A stretch of 64,000 bases of DNA from Oscillospiraceae bacterium (GTDB lineage Bacteria; Bacillota; Clostridia; Oscillospirales; Ruminococcaceae), in the NCBI GenBank assembly GCA_021202155.1, contig JAJQDP010000001.1, positions 41,586 through 105,585 of the forward strand. Reading direction: 5' to 3'. The position numbers and the translations under genes are program-made. A model generated the notes under the pieces. It made no database searches. It was not told the origin of the DNA and worked only from the letters and a program-made list of their open reading frames with translations. Position 1 is the first letter of the stretch. Each line of letters begins with the position of its first letter. Of this stretch, positions 25,851 to 33,639 are shown in pieces.

Positions 25851-26337
25851 CTTCGCCAAACTCTCCTTTCAGCATTTCGCCAAGTTTCTTTCTTCCGCGC
25901 ATGAGAAGAGAAAGCACCGTGTTCTGGTTGGTGCCTGTAATCTCTGCAATCTCACGCGTGGGATACCCCTCAAAATAGTAGAGGTAGATAGGAGTCCGGT
26001 ATTTCTCCGGAAGCTCCCTCACTGCGCTCAGAACCGAACCCTCATGAGCATATTCGTCTGTCACCGGAATAGTTTCCGACAGCTCAACGCTCGGATGAGT
26101 GTAGGCTTTTCTGTTGTAGTTTTTGCACATATTGATTGTTACCCTCAGAATCCATGCCTTCTCGTGCTCCTCCGATTCAAAATCAGGGAGTGAGCGGCAC
26201 AGCTTCAGAAATACCTCCTGCGTGATGTCTTCGGCATAGTGGGTACCAGTAAGCGCGTGATACGCTGTCCTGTAGACCATATCCGAATATTTATCGACCA
26301 CGGAGGCTATGTAGGCATTCACATCCTTCTCAGCCAT
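25837..26337 (-). CDS. ECF-type RNA polymerase sigma factor
   Basis: 166 residues. Region 2: DMVYRTAYHALTGTHYAEDITQEVFLKL and EHEKAWILRVTINMCKN; region 4: ELPEKYRTPIYLYYFEGYPTREIAEI followed by the HTH TGTNQNTVLSLLMRGRKKL. It recruits polymerase to a dedicated promoter set when released by its partner encoded immediately downstream with a 14-base overlap. No clear self-recognised -35/-10 pair was found upstream. Confidence 0.95.
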   Translation of the reverse strand: MAEKDVNAYIASVVDKYSDMVYRTAYHALTGTHYAEDITQEVFLKLCRSLPDFESEEHEKAWILRVTINMCKNYNRKAYTHPSVELSETIPVTDEYAHEGSVLSAVRELPEKYRTPIYLYYFEGYPTREIAEITGTNQNTVLSLLMRGRKKLGEMLKGEFGEDEII

Positions 26338-26620
26338 GATCTTCTTTTTTCGTTACCGTTTCGTGAGATTCACCCGGGCAAATTCACCGGCGGTAAAGAA
26401 CTCCTTTCGTCTATGTGATCGCGCTCTTGAATCATGTTTTCACTACTAATACACATCAGAGCGGCGGATTATTGCATCCATACAAAATATTTTATCAGAA
26501 ATTTCTGAAAAGTAAACCCATTTTCCGCAAATAAGCGAGATTTTTTCTTGTACGAGCAACCTGAGCCCTCGTTTTTTGCGAAAAAACGGTGAAATTAAGA
26601 CTTTTTTCGCATAAGATGTA
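26338..26620. other. Gap between sigma gene and argC-like leader
   Basis: Contains the untranslated region of the minus-strand sigma gene and an A/T-rich stretch with a small palindrome CGTTTTTT-GC-GAAAAAACG at 26569-26587 region. No coding sequence is credible here; a 105-codon frame running back through it has no ribosome site and crosses the RNA hairpins. Confidence 0.5.
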
Positions 26621-26649
26621 TTGACAAAAAACAAAAAATATGAGATGAT
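26621..26649 (+). promoter_or_regulatory. Promoter of the argC-like transcript
   Basis: TTGACA (26621-26626), 17-base A-rich spacer, GATGAT (26644-26649). The predicted start falls at about 26655, exactly where the folded leader begins. Confidence 0.6.
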
Positions 26650-26654
26650 GGCTG

Positions 26655-26764
26655 TGTGCATTCCTTCGGAGCAAGCCCCGAAGAAAGGAAGTTCGTGACA
26701 GGTCACGAACTTTATCAGGGCAGGCTTAGAGAAAAGCCTGAAGCAAGCCCAAAAGAATGGCACA
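26655..26764 (+). ncRNA. Candidate structured leader RNA upstream of the ArgC-like gene
   Basis: Four helices form a four-way junction. P1: TGTGCATTC (26655-26663) with GAATGGCACA (26755-26764, one bulge). P2: CTTCGG (26664)/CCGAAG (26678). P3: AAGTTCGTGAC (26689)/GTCACGAACTT (26702), 11 bp perfect. P4: GGGC-AGGCTT (26718)/AAGCCT (26734)-GCCC (26747). The nonamer AGCAAGCCC occurs twice (26670 and 26742). Not matched to any riboswitch class I know; could be a cis-regulator or a small RNA. Confidence 0.6.
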
Positions 26765-26791
26765 ACGCAAATACCAGGGAAGTGTAAACAC

Positions 26792-27742
26792 GTGAGCTCA
26801 AAGAAAGTTTTAATTGACGGGCATTACGGAGCAGTCAGCCTCAATATCGGGGCGATGATAAGCGGCAGGGACGACCTTGAGGTCATTCACCTTGAGGACA
26901 GAACCAAGTTCACCGATGAGCAGAGGCTTAGCCTTCTCAACGAGGCGGACATAGTGATTCTCTGCCAGTCCAACAAGACTGTAACCGAAACATTGCCATT
27001 AATTTCAAATACATCAACCAAGGTGCTTGACACGTCAAACGCCTATAGAATGTCGCCTCAATGGGCATATGGTCTTCCGGAATTGTCGGCTGATAACCGC
27101 AGGAAGATAGCTCAGTCAAGGTACGTGGCTCTTCCGAACCCGATAGCGACCGGTGCGGCTCTGCTTCTCACGCCACTTGTCAAGGCAAAGGTCATGCCGC
27201 CGTATCATCCGCTTATGATCAATTCCGTTGTCGGCTACACAAACGGCGGCTCAAATATGATTTCTCTTTACGAGAGCACCACGCGCTCCTATGGCTTGTC
27301 GTCTGCCAGGATGTATGCCCTTGACCAGACGCTTATGCTCCAGAAGGAGCTTATGCACACCTGCGGGCTCTCCTATAAGCCGGCAATCAGCCCGTTTATT
27401 GACGACTACCCGAGCGGTGCACTCGTTACGATACCACTACACTTAAGAACCCTTGCAAAGAGGCTTCACTCCCGCCAGGTCTGGGACTACATGGCAAGAG
27501 CCTACGAGCACGAGCCGCTTATCGACGTCATGAACTTCGATGGCACTATTGATGACCTGAACGGCTTCCTGGAATCGAACGGCATGGCAGGCTCAAACAA
27601 GATGCAGATTTACGTCTTCGGCGATAACGACATCTGTATGCTTGCGGCGCGCTATGATAACTTAGGCAAAGGCGGAGCAGGAGCTACGATCCAGTGCATG
27701 AACCTTATGCTCGGGCTTGATGAACTGACAGGAGTACTATAA
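26792..27742 (+). CDS. ArgC-like protein lacking the catalytic cysteine
   Basis: 316 residues, the length of short-type N-acetyl-gamma-glutamyl-phosphate reductases, aligned by KVLIDG at the N-terminus, NEADIVILC, the STAHR-like TSNAYRMSP, WAYGLPEL and VVGYTNGGSNMI. However, the active-site segment NPGCYATG of that family reads PNPIATG here, so the nucleophilic Cys is gone, and the nucleotide loop GEAGTTG reads GHYGAVS. It is therefore unlikely to be a normal reductase, and no other arg gene is near. Starts at GTG with AGGGAAG upstream. Paired with the folded leader at 26655. Confidence 0.75.
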   Translation: MSSKKVLIDGHYGAVSLNIGAMISGRDDLEVIHLEDRTKFTDEQRLSLLNEADIVILCQSNKTVTETLPLISNTSTKVLDTSNAYRMSPQWAYGLPELSADNRRKIAQSRYVALPNPIATGAALLLTPLVKAKVMPPYHPLMINSVVGYTNGGSNMISLYESTTRSYGLSSARMYALDQTLMLQKELMHTCGLSYKPAISPFIDDYPSGALVTIPLHLRTLAKRLHSRQVWDYMARAYEHEPLIDVMNFDGTIDDLNGFLESNGMAGSNKMQIYVFGDNDICMLAARYDNLGKGGAGATIQCMNLMLGLDELTGVL

Positions 27743-27758
27743 GTAGAACATTAACTTG

Positions 27759-27860
27759 GCTCTCCCTTTGGGAGAGCTGTCTGCGTCACAGGTGCAGACT
27801 GAGAGGGCGCACCGAGGGTGCGAAAGTTGCGGTTGACATCTGTCAGCCGCATTTATGAGG
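27759..27860. repeat. Mosaic palindromic repeat (copy B) between the ArgC-like gene and hflX
   Basis: Successive hairpins GCTCTCCC-TTT-GGGAGAGC (27759-27777), GTCTGC/GCAGAC, GCACC-GAG-GGTGC and TGCGGTTGACA/TGTCAGCCGCA. Non-coding; could serve as an end structure for the argC-like transcript. Confidence 0.6.
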
Positions 27861-27867
27861 TAAAAGT

Positions 27868-29106
27868 ATGATAGATAACAAACAAGAAAAACCAAGAGTA
27901 ATTCTCGTATCTGTAGATACGGGTGAATTTGACGCAGAGCGCAGTATGGAAGAGCTCTGCGCTCTTTGCGATACAGCGGGAGCAGAGGTCGTCGCGACGG
28001 TCATCCAGAAAAGACCCTCAATTGAGGGCGCGACCTGCGTCGGTTCGGGAAGACTAACAGAACTCGCCGAGCAGTGCGAAGCCTTGGAGATAGACCAGCT
28101 CATTTTCGACAGGGAACTCACAGCTACCCAGATAAGAAACATTGAGGACGCCACCGACACCTTCACAATTGACCGCACAATGCTTATTTTAGACATCTTC
28201 GCCCAGCGCGCCACCACCCGTGAAGGAAAGCTTCAGGTCGAGCTCGCCCAGAACAAATACCGTCTCACAAGGCTTGCGGGGATGGGAATAAAGCTCTCAC
28301 GCCTTGGAGGAGGAATCGGCACTCGCGGACCGGGCGAAACCAAGCTCGAAACCGACCGCCGCCATATTCGCTCCCGGATTACCGCGCTCGAAAAAGATTT
28401 GAAGGAAGTCGAACAGCGCAGAGACATCACCCGCAAACGCCGCAAAAAGGACGGCGTCCTGACCGCCGCCATCGTCGGCTACACCAACGCCGGCAAGTCG
28501 ACGCTTCTTAACGCCCTGACCGATGCCGGCGTATTGTCCGAGGACAAGCTTTTCGCGACTCTTGAGACCACCTCACGGGCGATTCTCCTTCCAGATGGTA
28601 GAAGCGTAACTCTCATCGATACAGTAGGTTTGATTTCGAGACTCCCTCACCAGCTCGTTGAAGCCTTCAAGTCGACCCTTGAGGAAGCCGCCAGTGCGGA
28701 CCTTCTCATCCATCTTATCGACGCTTCCAGCGAATATTACGAGGAGGAAAAGCACGTCACCGAAGAGCTCCTTCACGACCTCGGCTGTGACGGAATCCCG
28801 ACTCTGACAGTCCTGAATAAGTGCGACCTCGTCCCCGAAATATCTGTGCATGATGACTCTATAGTCTGCATTTCAGCCAAGAATTCAACCGGGCTCGATG
28901 AACTCTTAGCCGGTATAGTCAAAGCTCTCCCCGAAACCGCCAGACGAATGACAATTCTTCTCCCATACCAGGAAGCCGGACTTCTTTCTGAGATAAGAAA
29001 AGATGGTACGGTCTATTCGGAGGAGTACACGCCCGAGGGAATCAAGGCGGATGTGTTGGTGGATGTGAAGCTGTGCAATTCTGTGGAATGCTACAGAGTG
29101 GGTTAA
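27868..29106 (+). CDS. hflX: GTPase HflX
   Basis: 412 residues. The N-terminal HflX domain ends in the family signature GTRGPGETKLETDRRHIRSR; the G domain has G1 VGYTNAGKSTLLNAL, G3 DTVG and G4 NKCD. HflX splits stalled 70S ribosomes and rescues translation under heat or antibiotic stress. GAGG ribosome site 7 bases before the ATG; a terminator-like hairpin follows at 29135. Stands alone between two repeat elements. Confidence 0.95.
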   Translation: MIDNKQEKPRVILVSVDTGEFDAERSMEELCALCDTAGAEVVATVIQKRPSIEGATCVGSGRLTELAEQCEALEIDQLIFDRELTATQIRNIEDATDTFTIDRTMLILDIFAQRATTREGKLQVELAQNKYRLTRLAGMGIKLSRLGGGIGTRGPGETKLETDRRHIRSRITALEKDLKEVEQRRDITRKRRKKDGVLTAAIVGYTNAGKSTLLNALTDAGVLSEDKLFATLETTSRAILLPDGRSVTLIDTVGLISRLPHQLVEAFKSTLEEAASADLLIHLIDASSEYYEEEKHVTEELLHDLGCDGIPTLTVLNKCDLVPEISVHDDSIVCISAKNSTGLDELLAGIVKALPETARRMTILLPYQEAGLLSEIRKDGTVYSEEYTPEGIKADVLVDVKLCNSVECYRVG

Positions 29107-29116
29107 CCCCTCAGTC

Positions 29117-29245
29117 GCGGCTAAAGCCGCGCCAGCTCCCCTTTCAGGGGAGCCTTTTTGTATCCTTTTCCAAGCTCCTGCCTGGTGCAGTTATAGCCTC
29201 CCCCGAAGGGGGAGGGGGACCGCCGACGAAGTCGGTGGTGGAGGG
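29117..29245. repeat. Mosaic palindromic repeat (copy C), including an hflX terminator
   Basis: Hairpins GCGGC-TAAA-GCCGC (29117-29130), GCTCCCC-TTTCA-GGGGAGC (29135-29153) followed by CTTTTTG, CCTCCCC-CGA-AGGGGGAGG (29197-29215) and CCGCCGAC-GAA-GTCGGTGG (29220-29238). The second hairpin with its T-run should terminate hflX. The CTCCCCTTTCAGGGGAG core is identical to one in copy A. Confidence 0.75.
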
Positions 29246-29325
29246 GTTTCGCGGTGGTGAATGGCTTCCATGAATATTTCCAAATTTCCTGCTTAACATA
29301 TACCAAAAACGAAAGGAACTATGTT

Positions 29326-31470
29326 ATGCAGATTATTATACTTGCTGGAGGAGAGGGGACGCGACTGAGACCTCTGACTGCCGACACTCCGAAGCCTTTG
29401 GTTCGCGTTTTGGGAATCTCGGCTATCGAGCGGCTGACGGCTCTTCTCTTCCGGAACGGTTTCAAAGAGGCTACTATTGCCGACTTTTACCTTGCCGATA
29501 AGCTTGAAGCGACTCTTGGAAGCTTCTCAAACGGCATCAGGCTCAGCTATGTCCGCGAGGACACTCCACTCGGCACTGCCGGGTGTGTCAGAAAAGCCTG
29601 GAACGGCGACGATGTGATGGTTCTGAGCGGCGACGGAGTCTGTGAGTTCAATCTCCCTAAAATCGTCGACTTCCACGAGCGAAACGACGCCGATGTGACC
29701 ATCGTCTCTCATGAAGTGAGCGACCCCAGAGAATACGGTCTCGTCACAGCCGACGAAACCGGCAGAGTTGTCGGCTTTTCCGAGAAGCCTGCCTACGACT
29801 CCTGCCTGACCGATTTAGCAAATACAGGCGCATACATTATCTCGAAAGAGATAATCTCCCGAATCCCTGAAAATGAGAAGGTTGATTTCGCCTCGGACAT
29901 CTTCCCGGAGGTTCTTGCAACCCATGGCAGAATTTTCACCATCCCTGAAACCGGAATCTGGTTCGACATCGGCGACATTTCCTCGCTTCTTTCCTGCCAG
30001 ACGGTGCTCTTGGACAAGGAAGGGAAGGACTACCTAATCTTTGAAGGAGCATCTGTGGGAGAAGGCACAACCGTAACCGGCGGAAGCGTCATAGAGCAGG
30101 GTGCGACCGTCGGCAGAAACTGTCGCATCCAGTCCTCGCTCCTGATGAACGGCTCATCCATGGGTGATGGCTGTGAGCTTAACCGTTGCGTCATCTGCGA
30201 GGACGTGACTATCGGCAGAGGTGTCACTTTCGGTGGGCTCTCAGCAGTCGGGAGTGGAAGCGTCATCGGCTCTGCCGTGACCATAGACCCGGGCGTGAAA
30301 ATCTCTCCTGGTTCAAAAATCCCTGCCGGAATCAGAGTCAGGCGGGATGTCACACCCTCCGGCTACAAGCTCCTTGAGCTGGGCGAAGGCGGTCGCGCCG
30401 ACGGAATTGAGCTCACGACCGAAAATCTTCTTACTTTAGGCAAGGCCATCGCCCGGGCATTCAATCAGGAAGCCATCACAGTCGGCTATTCCGATAGCGA
30501 AGGCATGTTTGAAGCCTTGTCTTTAGGCATTCGCTCCTGCGGGACAGCCGTGTACTATCTTAACAATGCCACATTCGGCGAGACCGTTTTCGCAGCAAGA
30601 AGACTGAAAACCCGCTACTGCGCCTATATTTCGGGCGGCTCAGTCCGTATTTTCCGGAGCGGCAACTGTGAGCTCGCTCGTTCGGAGGAGCGCAGTCTCT
30701 GCGAAAAGTACAACCGCACAGAGCTTAAAGACTCAGTAACAGCATCCCTCATAAACGCCGACGCCGAGCGAAAGCTCTATCTTGACGAGCTGAGAAGCAT
30801 TCTACCGGAAAAGTTCGCAGGAAGCGTTCAAATCTCATCCAAAGACCCTCGTGAGAAAAAGCTTTTCATTGAAGCCACAGCCGGTCTTGACTGGACGGAC
30901 GGCGAAAAGCTGAGATTCACAATAGGCAGGAGCATCGAGGACACCTCCTGCGAATTCCCGAGCGGCAGGTTCAGCTATGAGCAGTTGCTACTTCTTTCGT
31001 GCCGTTTGCACTACTCAGACGGCGAAAATGTCGTCCTTCCCGAGCGCGCACCACTTGTCTGCGACGAATATGCCAAAGAATCGGGAAGAGAGGTCTTCCG
31101 CCTCTCTCCGCCCGATGAAGGCGGGCTCTCACAGTTTTCAGTCGACCCACTATTTTTGGTAGCTGAGTCAATCGGGTATCTCGCCAAGAGGGAAATCTCG
31201 GCAAGCGTTGCTTTGTCCGAGCTCCCGGACATCTGCTACTATCACAAAACCGCAAGAATTGCGAACGGTCTTCCGAAGCTTCTTAATCGTGAATTCGCCG
31301 GAAACCGCCAGGGCTCAGACATTATAGTAGAATCTGCGGGAGCAAGAGCGTATGTGAGACCGCTAAAAAGTGGCAAGGAACTCCAGATGTATGTCGAATC
31401 GGTGTCGCAGGAGGCGGCAAATGCTATTTGTGACGACATAATATCGCGACTTAGGGCACATCAATCTTGA
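29326..31470 (+). CDS. Sugar-phosphate nucleotidyltransferase fused to a degenerate phosphohexomutase domain
   Basis: 714 residues from the ATG at 29326 (AAAGGA upstream). Residues 1-235: nucleotidyltransferase with IILAGGEGTRLRPLT, DTPKPL, VLSGDGV and GFSEKP. About 245-345: left-handed beta-helix hexapeptide repeats. From about 365 to the end: a phosphomannomutase-like fold, but the catalytic serine loop (TASHNP type) reads AYISGGSVRIF and no DGDxDR metal loop is visible, so this half is probably inactive. Likely makes NDP-mannose or NDP-glucose for cell-surface glycans, with the C-part regulatory. Confidence 0.85.
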   Translation: MQIIILAGGEGTRLRPLTADTPKPLVRVLGISAIERLTALLFRNGFKEATIADFYLADKLEATLGSFSNGIRLSYVREDTPLGTAGCVRKAWNGDDVMVLSGDGVCEFNLPKIVDFHERNDADVTIVSHEVSDPREYGLVTADETGRVVGFSEKPAYDSCLTDLANTGAYIISKEIISRIPENEKVDFASDIFPEVLATHGRIFTIPETGIWFDIGDISSLLSCQTVLLDKEGKDYLIFEGASVGEGTTVTGGSVIEQGATVGRNCRIQSSLLMNGSSMGDGCELNRCVICEDVTIGRGVTFGGLSAVGSGSVIGSAVTIDPGVKISPGSKIPAGIRVRRDVTPSGYKLLELGEGGRADGIELTTENLLTLGKAIARAFNQEAITVGYSDSEGMFEALSLGIRSCGTAVYYLNNATFGETVFAARRLKTRYCAYISGGSVRIFRSGNCELARSEERSLCEKYNRTELKDSVTASLINADAERKLYLDELRSILPEKFAGSVQISSKDPREKKLFIEATAGLDWTDGEKLRFTIGRSIEDTSCEFPSGRFSYEQLLLLSCRLHYSDGENVVLPERAPLVCDEYAKESGREVFRLSPPDEGGLSQFSVDPLFLVAESIGYLAKREISASVALSELPDICYYHKTARIANGLPKLLNREFAGNRQGSDIIVESAGARAYVRPLKSGKELQMYVESVSQEAANAICDDIISRLRAHQS

Positions 31471-31495
31471 CATTTACAAAGATTTGTAGTATGAT
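31467..31495 (+). promoter_or_regulatory. Promoter of the rnj-ftsH gene run
   Basis: TTGACA (31467-31472), 17-base spacer, TATGAT (31490-31495); the -35 box overlaps the stop codon of the preceding gene. A leader of about 115 bases follows with a hairpin CACGGG (31533)/CCCGTG (31560). Confidence 0.75.
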
Positions 31496-31618
31496 TACAG
31501 ATATATTTCTGTTTTCATTCTGAATTCTTATGCACGGGTAAAGCGATGCTGAGCTTAATCCCGTGTCTACATACTAAATTATAACCCTAAAATAAAAATT
31601 TTTTGAGAAAGGAAATTC

Positions 31619-33592
31619 ATGTCAACAACTGAAGAAAAGAAGATCAAAGCATCAAGAAAGAGCCGCTCAAAGTCAGGCGAAGGAGCTTACTCAAGAGACA
31701 GTGCGCTCGATGCCGCTATAGCCGCGGCTATATCCGCGCCAAAGCCTCCGAAGAAAGCGGCACAGTACCAGAAATCAAGAGGCTCACAGCCATCAAGAAA
31801 GAAGTCGCAGACCAGCAGTAAGAAGTCAAAGTCCCAAAGAACCGAATCTCTCCCGCAAAGAGGAACTCAGATACCAGCACCCGTTCTGCAGGCAAGTAAG
31901 CCACAGGAAATAGTAAGTAACGCCATAGTTACGGATTCAAAAACTCCGCTCAAGATAATCCCTCTCGGAGGTCTCGGCGAGATTGGCGAGAACATGACCC
32001 TCGTCGAATATGGCAACGATATAGTCATAATTGACTGCGGAATGACCTTCCCCGACAGCGAAATGCCGGGAGTGGATATGGTCATCCCCGACTTCACCTA
32101 TGTAGAGAAGAACGCCGACCGAGTAAGGGGAGTTTTGGTAACCCACGGTCACGAGGACCATATCGGTGGAATCCCGTATTTACTCAAGAAGATTAACGTT
32201 CCCGTCTATGCTACCAGGCTTACAATCGGTCTTATCGAGAACAAATTCAAGGAGCACAACCTCGGCAAGTCGATGCTCCATGTAGTTTCGCCGTCCGACA
32301 AGATTCAGCTCGGTGCGTTTACGGCGGAATTCATCAGAGTCAATCACTCAATTCCCGACGCAGTAGCGATAGCTCTTCACACTCCTGTAGGAACTGTCGT
32401 CCACATGGGCGACTTCAAGGTGGACTATACCCCGATTGAGGGAGGAATTATCGACCTCCCGAAATTCGCTCGCCTCGGTGATGAAGGCGTCCTCGCTCTC
32501 ATGAGCGACTCGACCAACTCCGAGAGAAGAGGCTTCACTCCAAGCGAAAGAACCGTCGGCGAGAGCTTTGAGAGGCTCTTCAACAAAGCCGGCGACAAGA
32601 GGATCATAATTGCAACCTTCTCGTCGAATATCCACCGTGTCCAGCAGATTATCAACTGTGCGGCAAAGCACAACCGCAAGGTCGCAATTTTCGGAAGAAG
32701 CATGATAAACGTAATCGGTCTTGCAACCGAGCTCGGCTACCTCAAGGCTCCCGAGGGCGTCATCATCGACATTGCGGATATGCATAACTACTCGGATGGC
32801 GAGATAGTTTTGATTACTACCGGAAGCCAGGGCGAACCGATGAGTGCCCTGACCCGAATGGCGACCAACGACCACAGACAGGTGAGCATCACTTCAAACG
32901 ACTTCATCATAATCTCTGCAAGACCCATCCCCGGCAACGAAAAGTTCGTCGGTAGGGTCGTTAACCAGCTACTTAAGCTTGGCGCAGAGGTAGTATACGA
33001 AGAGATGTATGAGGTTCACGTTTCCGGTCACGCCTGCCAGGAGGAGCAGAAGCTCATTATAAGCCTTGTAAGACCGAAATACTTCATTCCGGTTCACGGC
33101 GAATATAAGCATCTCACGCGCCACGCCGAGATAGCGAGGGAGATAGGAATCCCCGAGAAGAACATCCTCATCGCCGATGTCGGAAATGTAATAGAGCTGC
33201 GCTCGAACGGCATCAAGGTCAACGGCAGTGTTCCTGCTGGAAAGGTCATGGTTGACGGCTTGGGCGTCGGAGATGTCGGCGCGGCAGTCCTCAAGGACAG
33301 AAAACGCCTTGCCGAGGACGGTGTAATTACAGTCTCGGCGACTGTCGACAAGATTGACCGCAAACTTCTCTCCGGTCCCGAGATAGCCACAAAGGGCTTC
33401 GTATACGAAAAGACGAATGAAGAGCTCTTCGCAGAGGTCAAAAAGAAGGCTCGCGATGTTCTTAACCAGGAGCTTTCCACCAAGCACGATTTCGCGGCTG
33501 TCAAGAACAAGCTCCGCGACGAAATAAGTGACTTTGTATTCTCAAAGACAAAGCGCAGACCTACTATTATAGTAACAGTTCTGGACATTTAA
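31619..33592 (+). CDS. rnj: Ribonuclease J
   Basis: 657 residues, about 100 longer than usual because of a Lys/Ser/Arg-rich N-terminal extension (1-110), probably disordered and RNA-binding. The metallo-beta-lactamase/beta-CASP core carries VTHGHEDHIGGIP, GDFKVD, TGSQGEPMSAL and VHVSGHACQEEQ, and a C-terminal domain follows. It is a 5'-3' exo- and endonuclease in mRNA decay and rRNA maturation. GAAAGG ribosome site. First gene of a seven-gene plus-strand run. Confidence 0.95.
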   Translation: MSTTEEKKIKASRKSRSKSGEGAYSRDSALDAAIAAAISAPKPPKKAAQYQKSRGSQPSRKKSQTSSKKSKSQRTESLPQRGTQIPAPVLQASKPQEIVSNAIVTDSKTPLKIIPLGGLGEIGENMTLVEYGNDIVIIDCGMTFPDSEMPGVDMVIPDFTYVEKNADRVRGVLVTHGHEDHIGGIPYLLKKINVPVYATRLTIGLIENKFKEHNLGKSMLHVVSPSDKIQLGAFTAEFIRVNHSIPDAVAIALHTPVGTVVHMGDFKVDYTPIEGGIIDLPKFARLGDEGVLALMSDSTNSERRGFTPSERTVGESFERLFNKAGDKRIIIATFSSNIHRVQQIINCAAKHNRKVAIFGRSMINVIGLATELGYLKAPEGVIIDIADMHNYSDGEIVLITTGSQGEPMSALTRMATNDHRQVSITSNDFIIISARPIPGNEKFVGRVVNQLLKLGAEVVYEEMYEVHVSGHACQEEQKLIISLVRPKYFIPVHGEYKHLTRHAEIAREIGIPEKNILIADVGNVIELRSNGIKVNGSVPAGKVMVDGLGVGDVGAAVLKDRKRLAEDGVITVSATVDKIDRKLLSGPEIATKGFVYEKTNEELFAEVKKKARDVLNQELSTKHDFAAVKNKLRDEISDFVFSKTKRRPTIIVTVLDI

Positions 33593-33639
33593 AATAAGTG
33601 TCTGACTCAAAAAAATCACTTTCTGAGAGGTGGGATATT

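Noticed and set aside
26446..26763. 105-codon minus-strand frame in the gap before the ArgC-like gene
   Set aside because: Runs antisense through the perfect RNA hairpins and an A/T-rich stretch; Phe/Ser-rich composition and no ribosome site.
32348..33588. Long minus-strand frames opposite the RNase J gene
   Set aside because: Shadows of a strongly conserved coding sequence; no ribosome sites and no plausible protein motifs.
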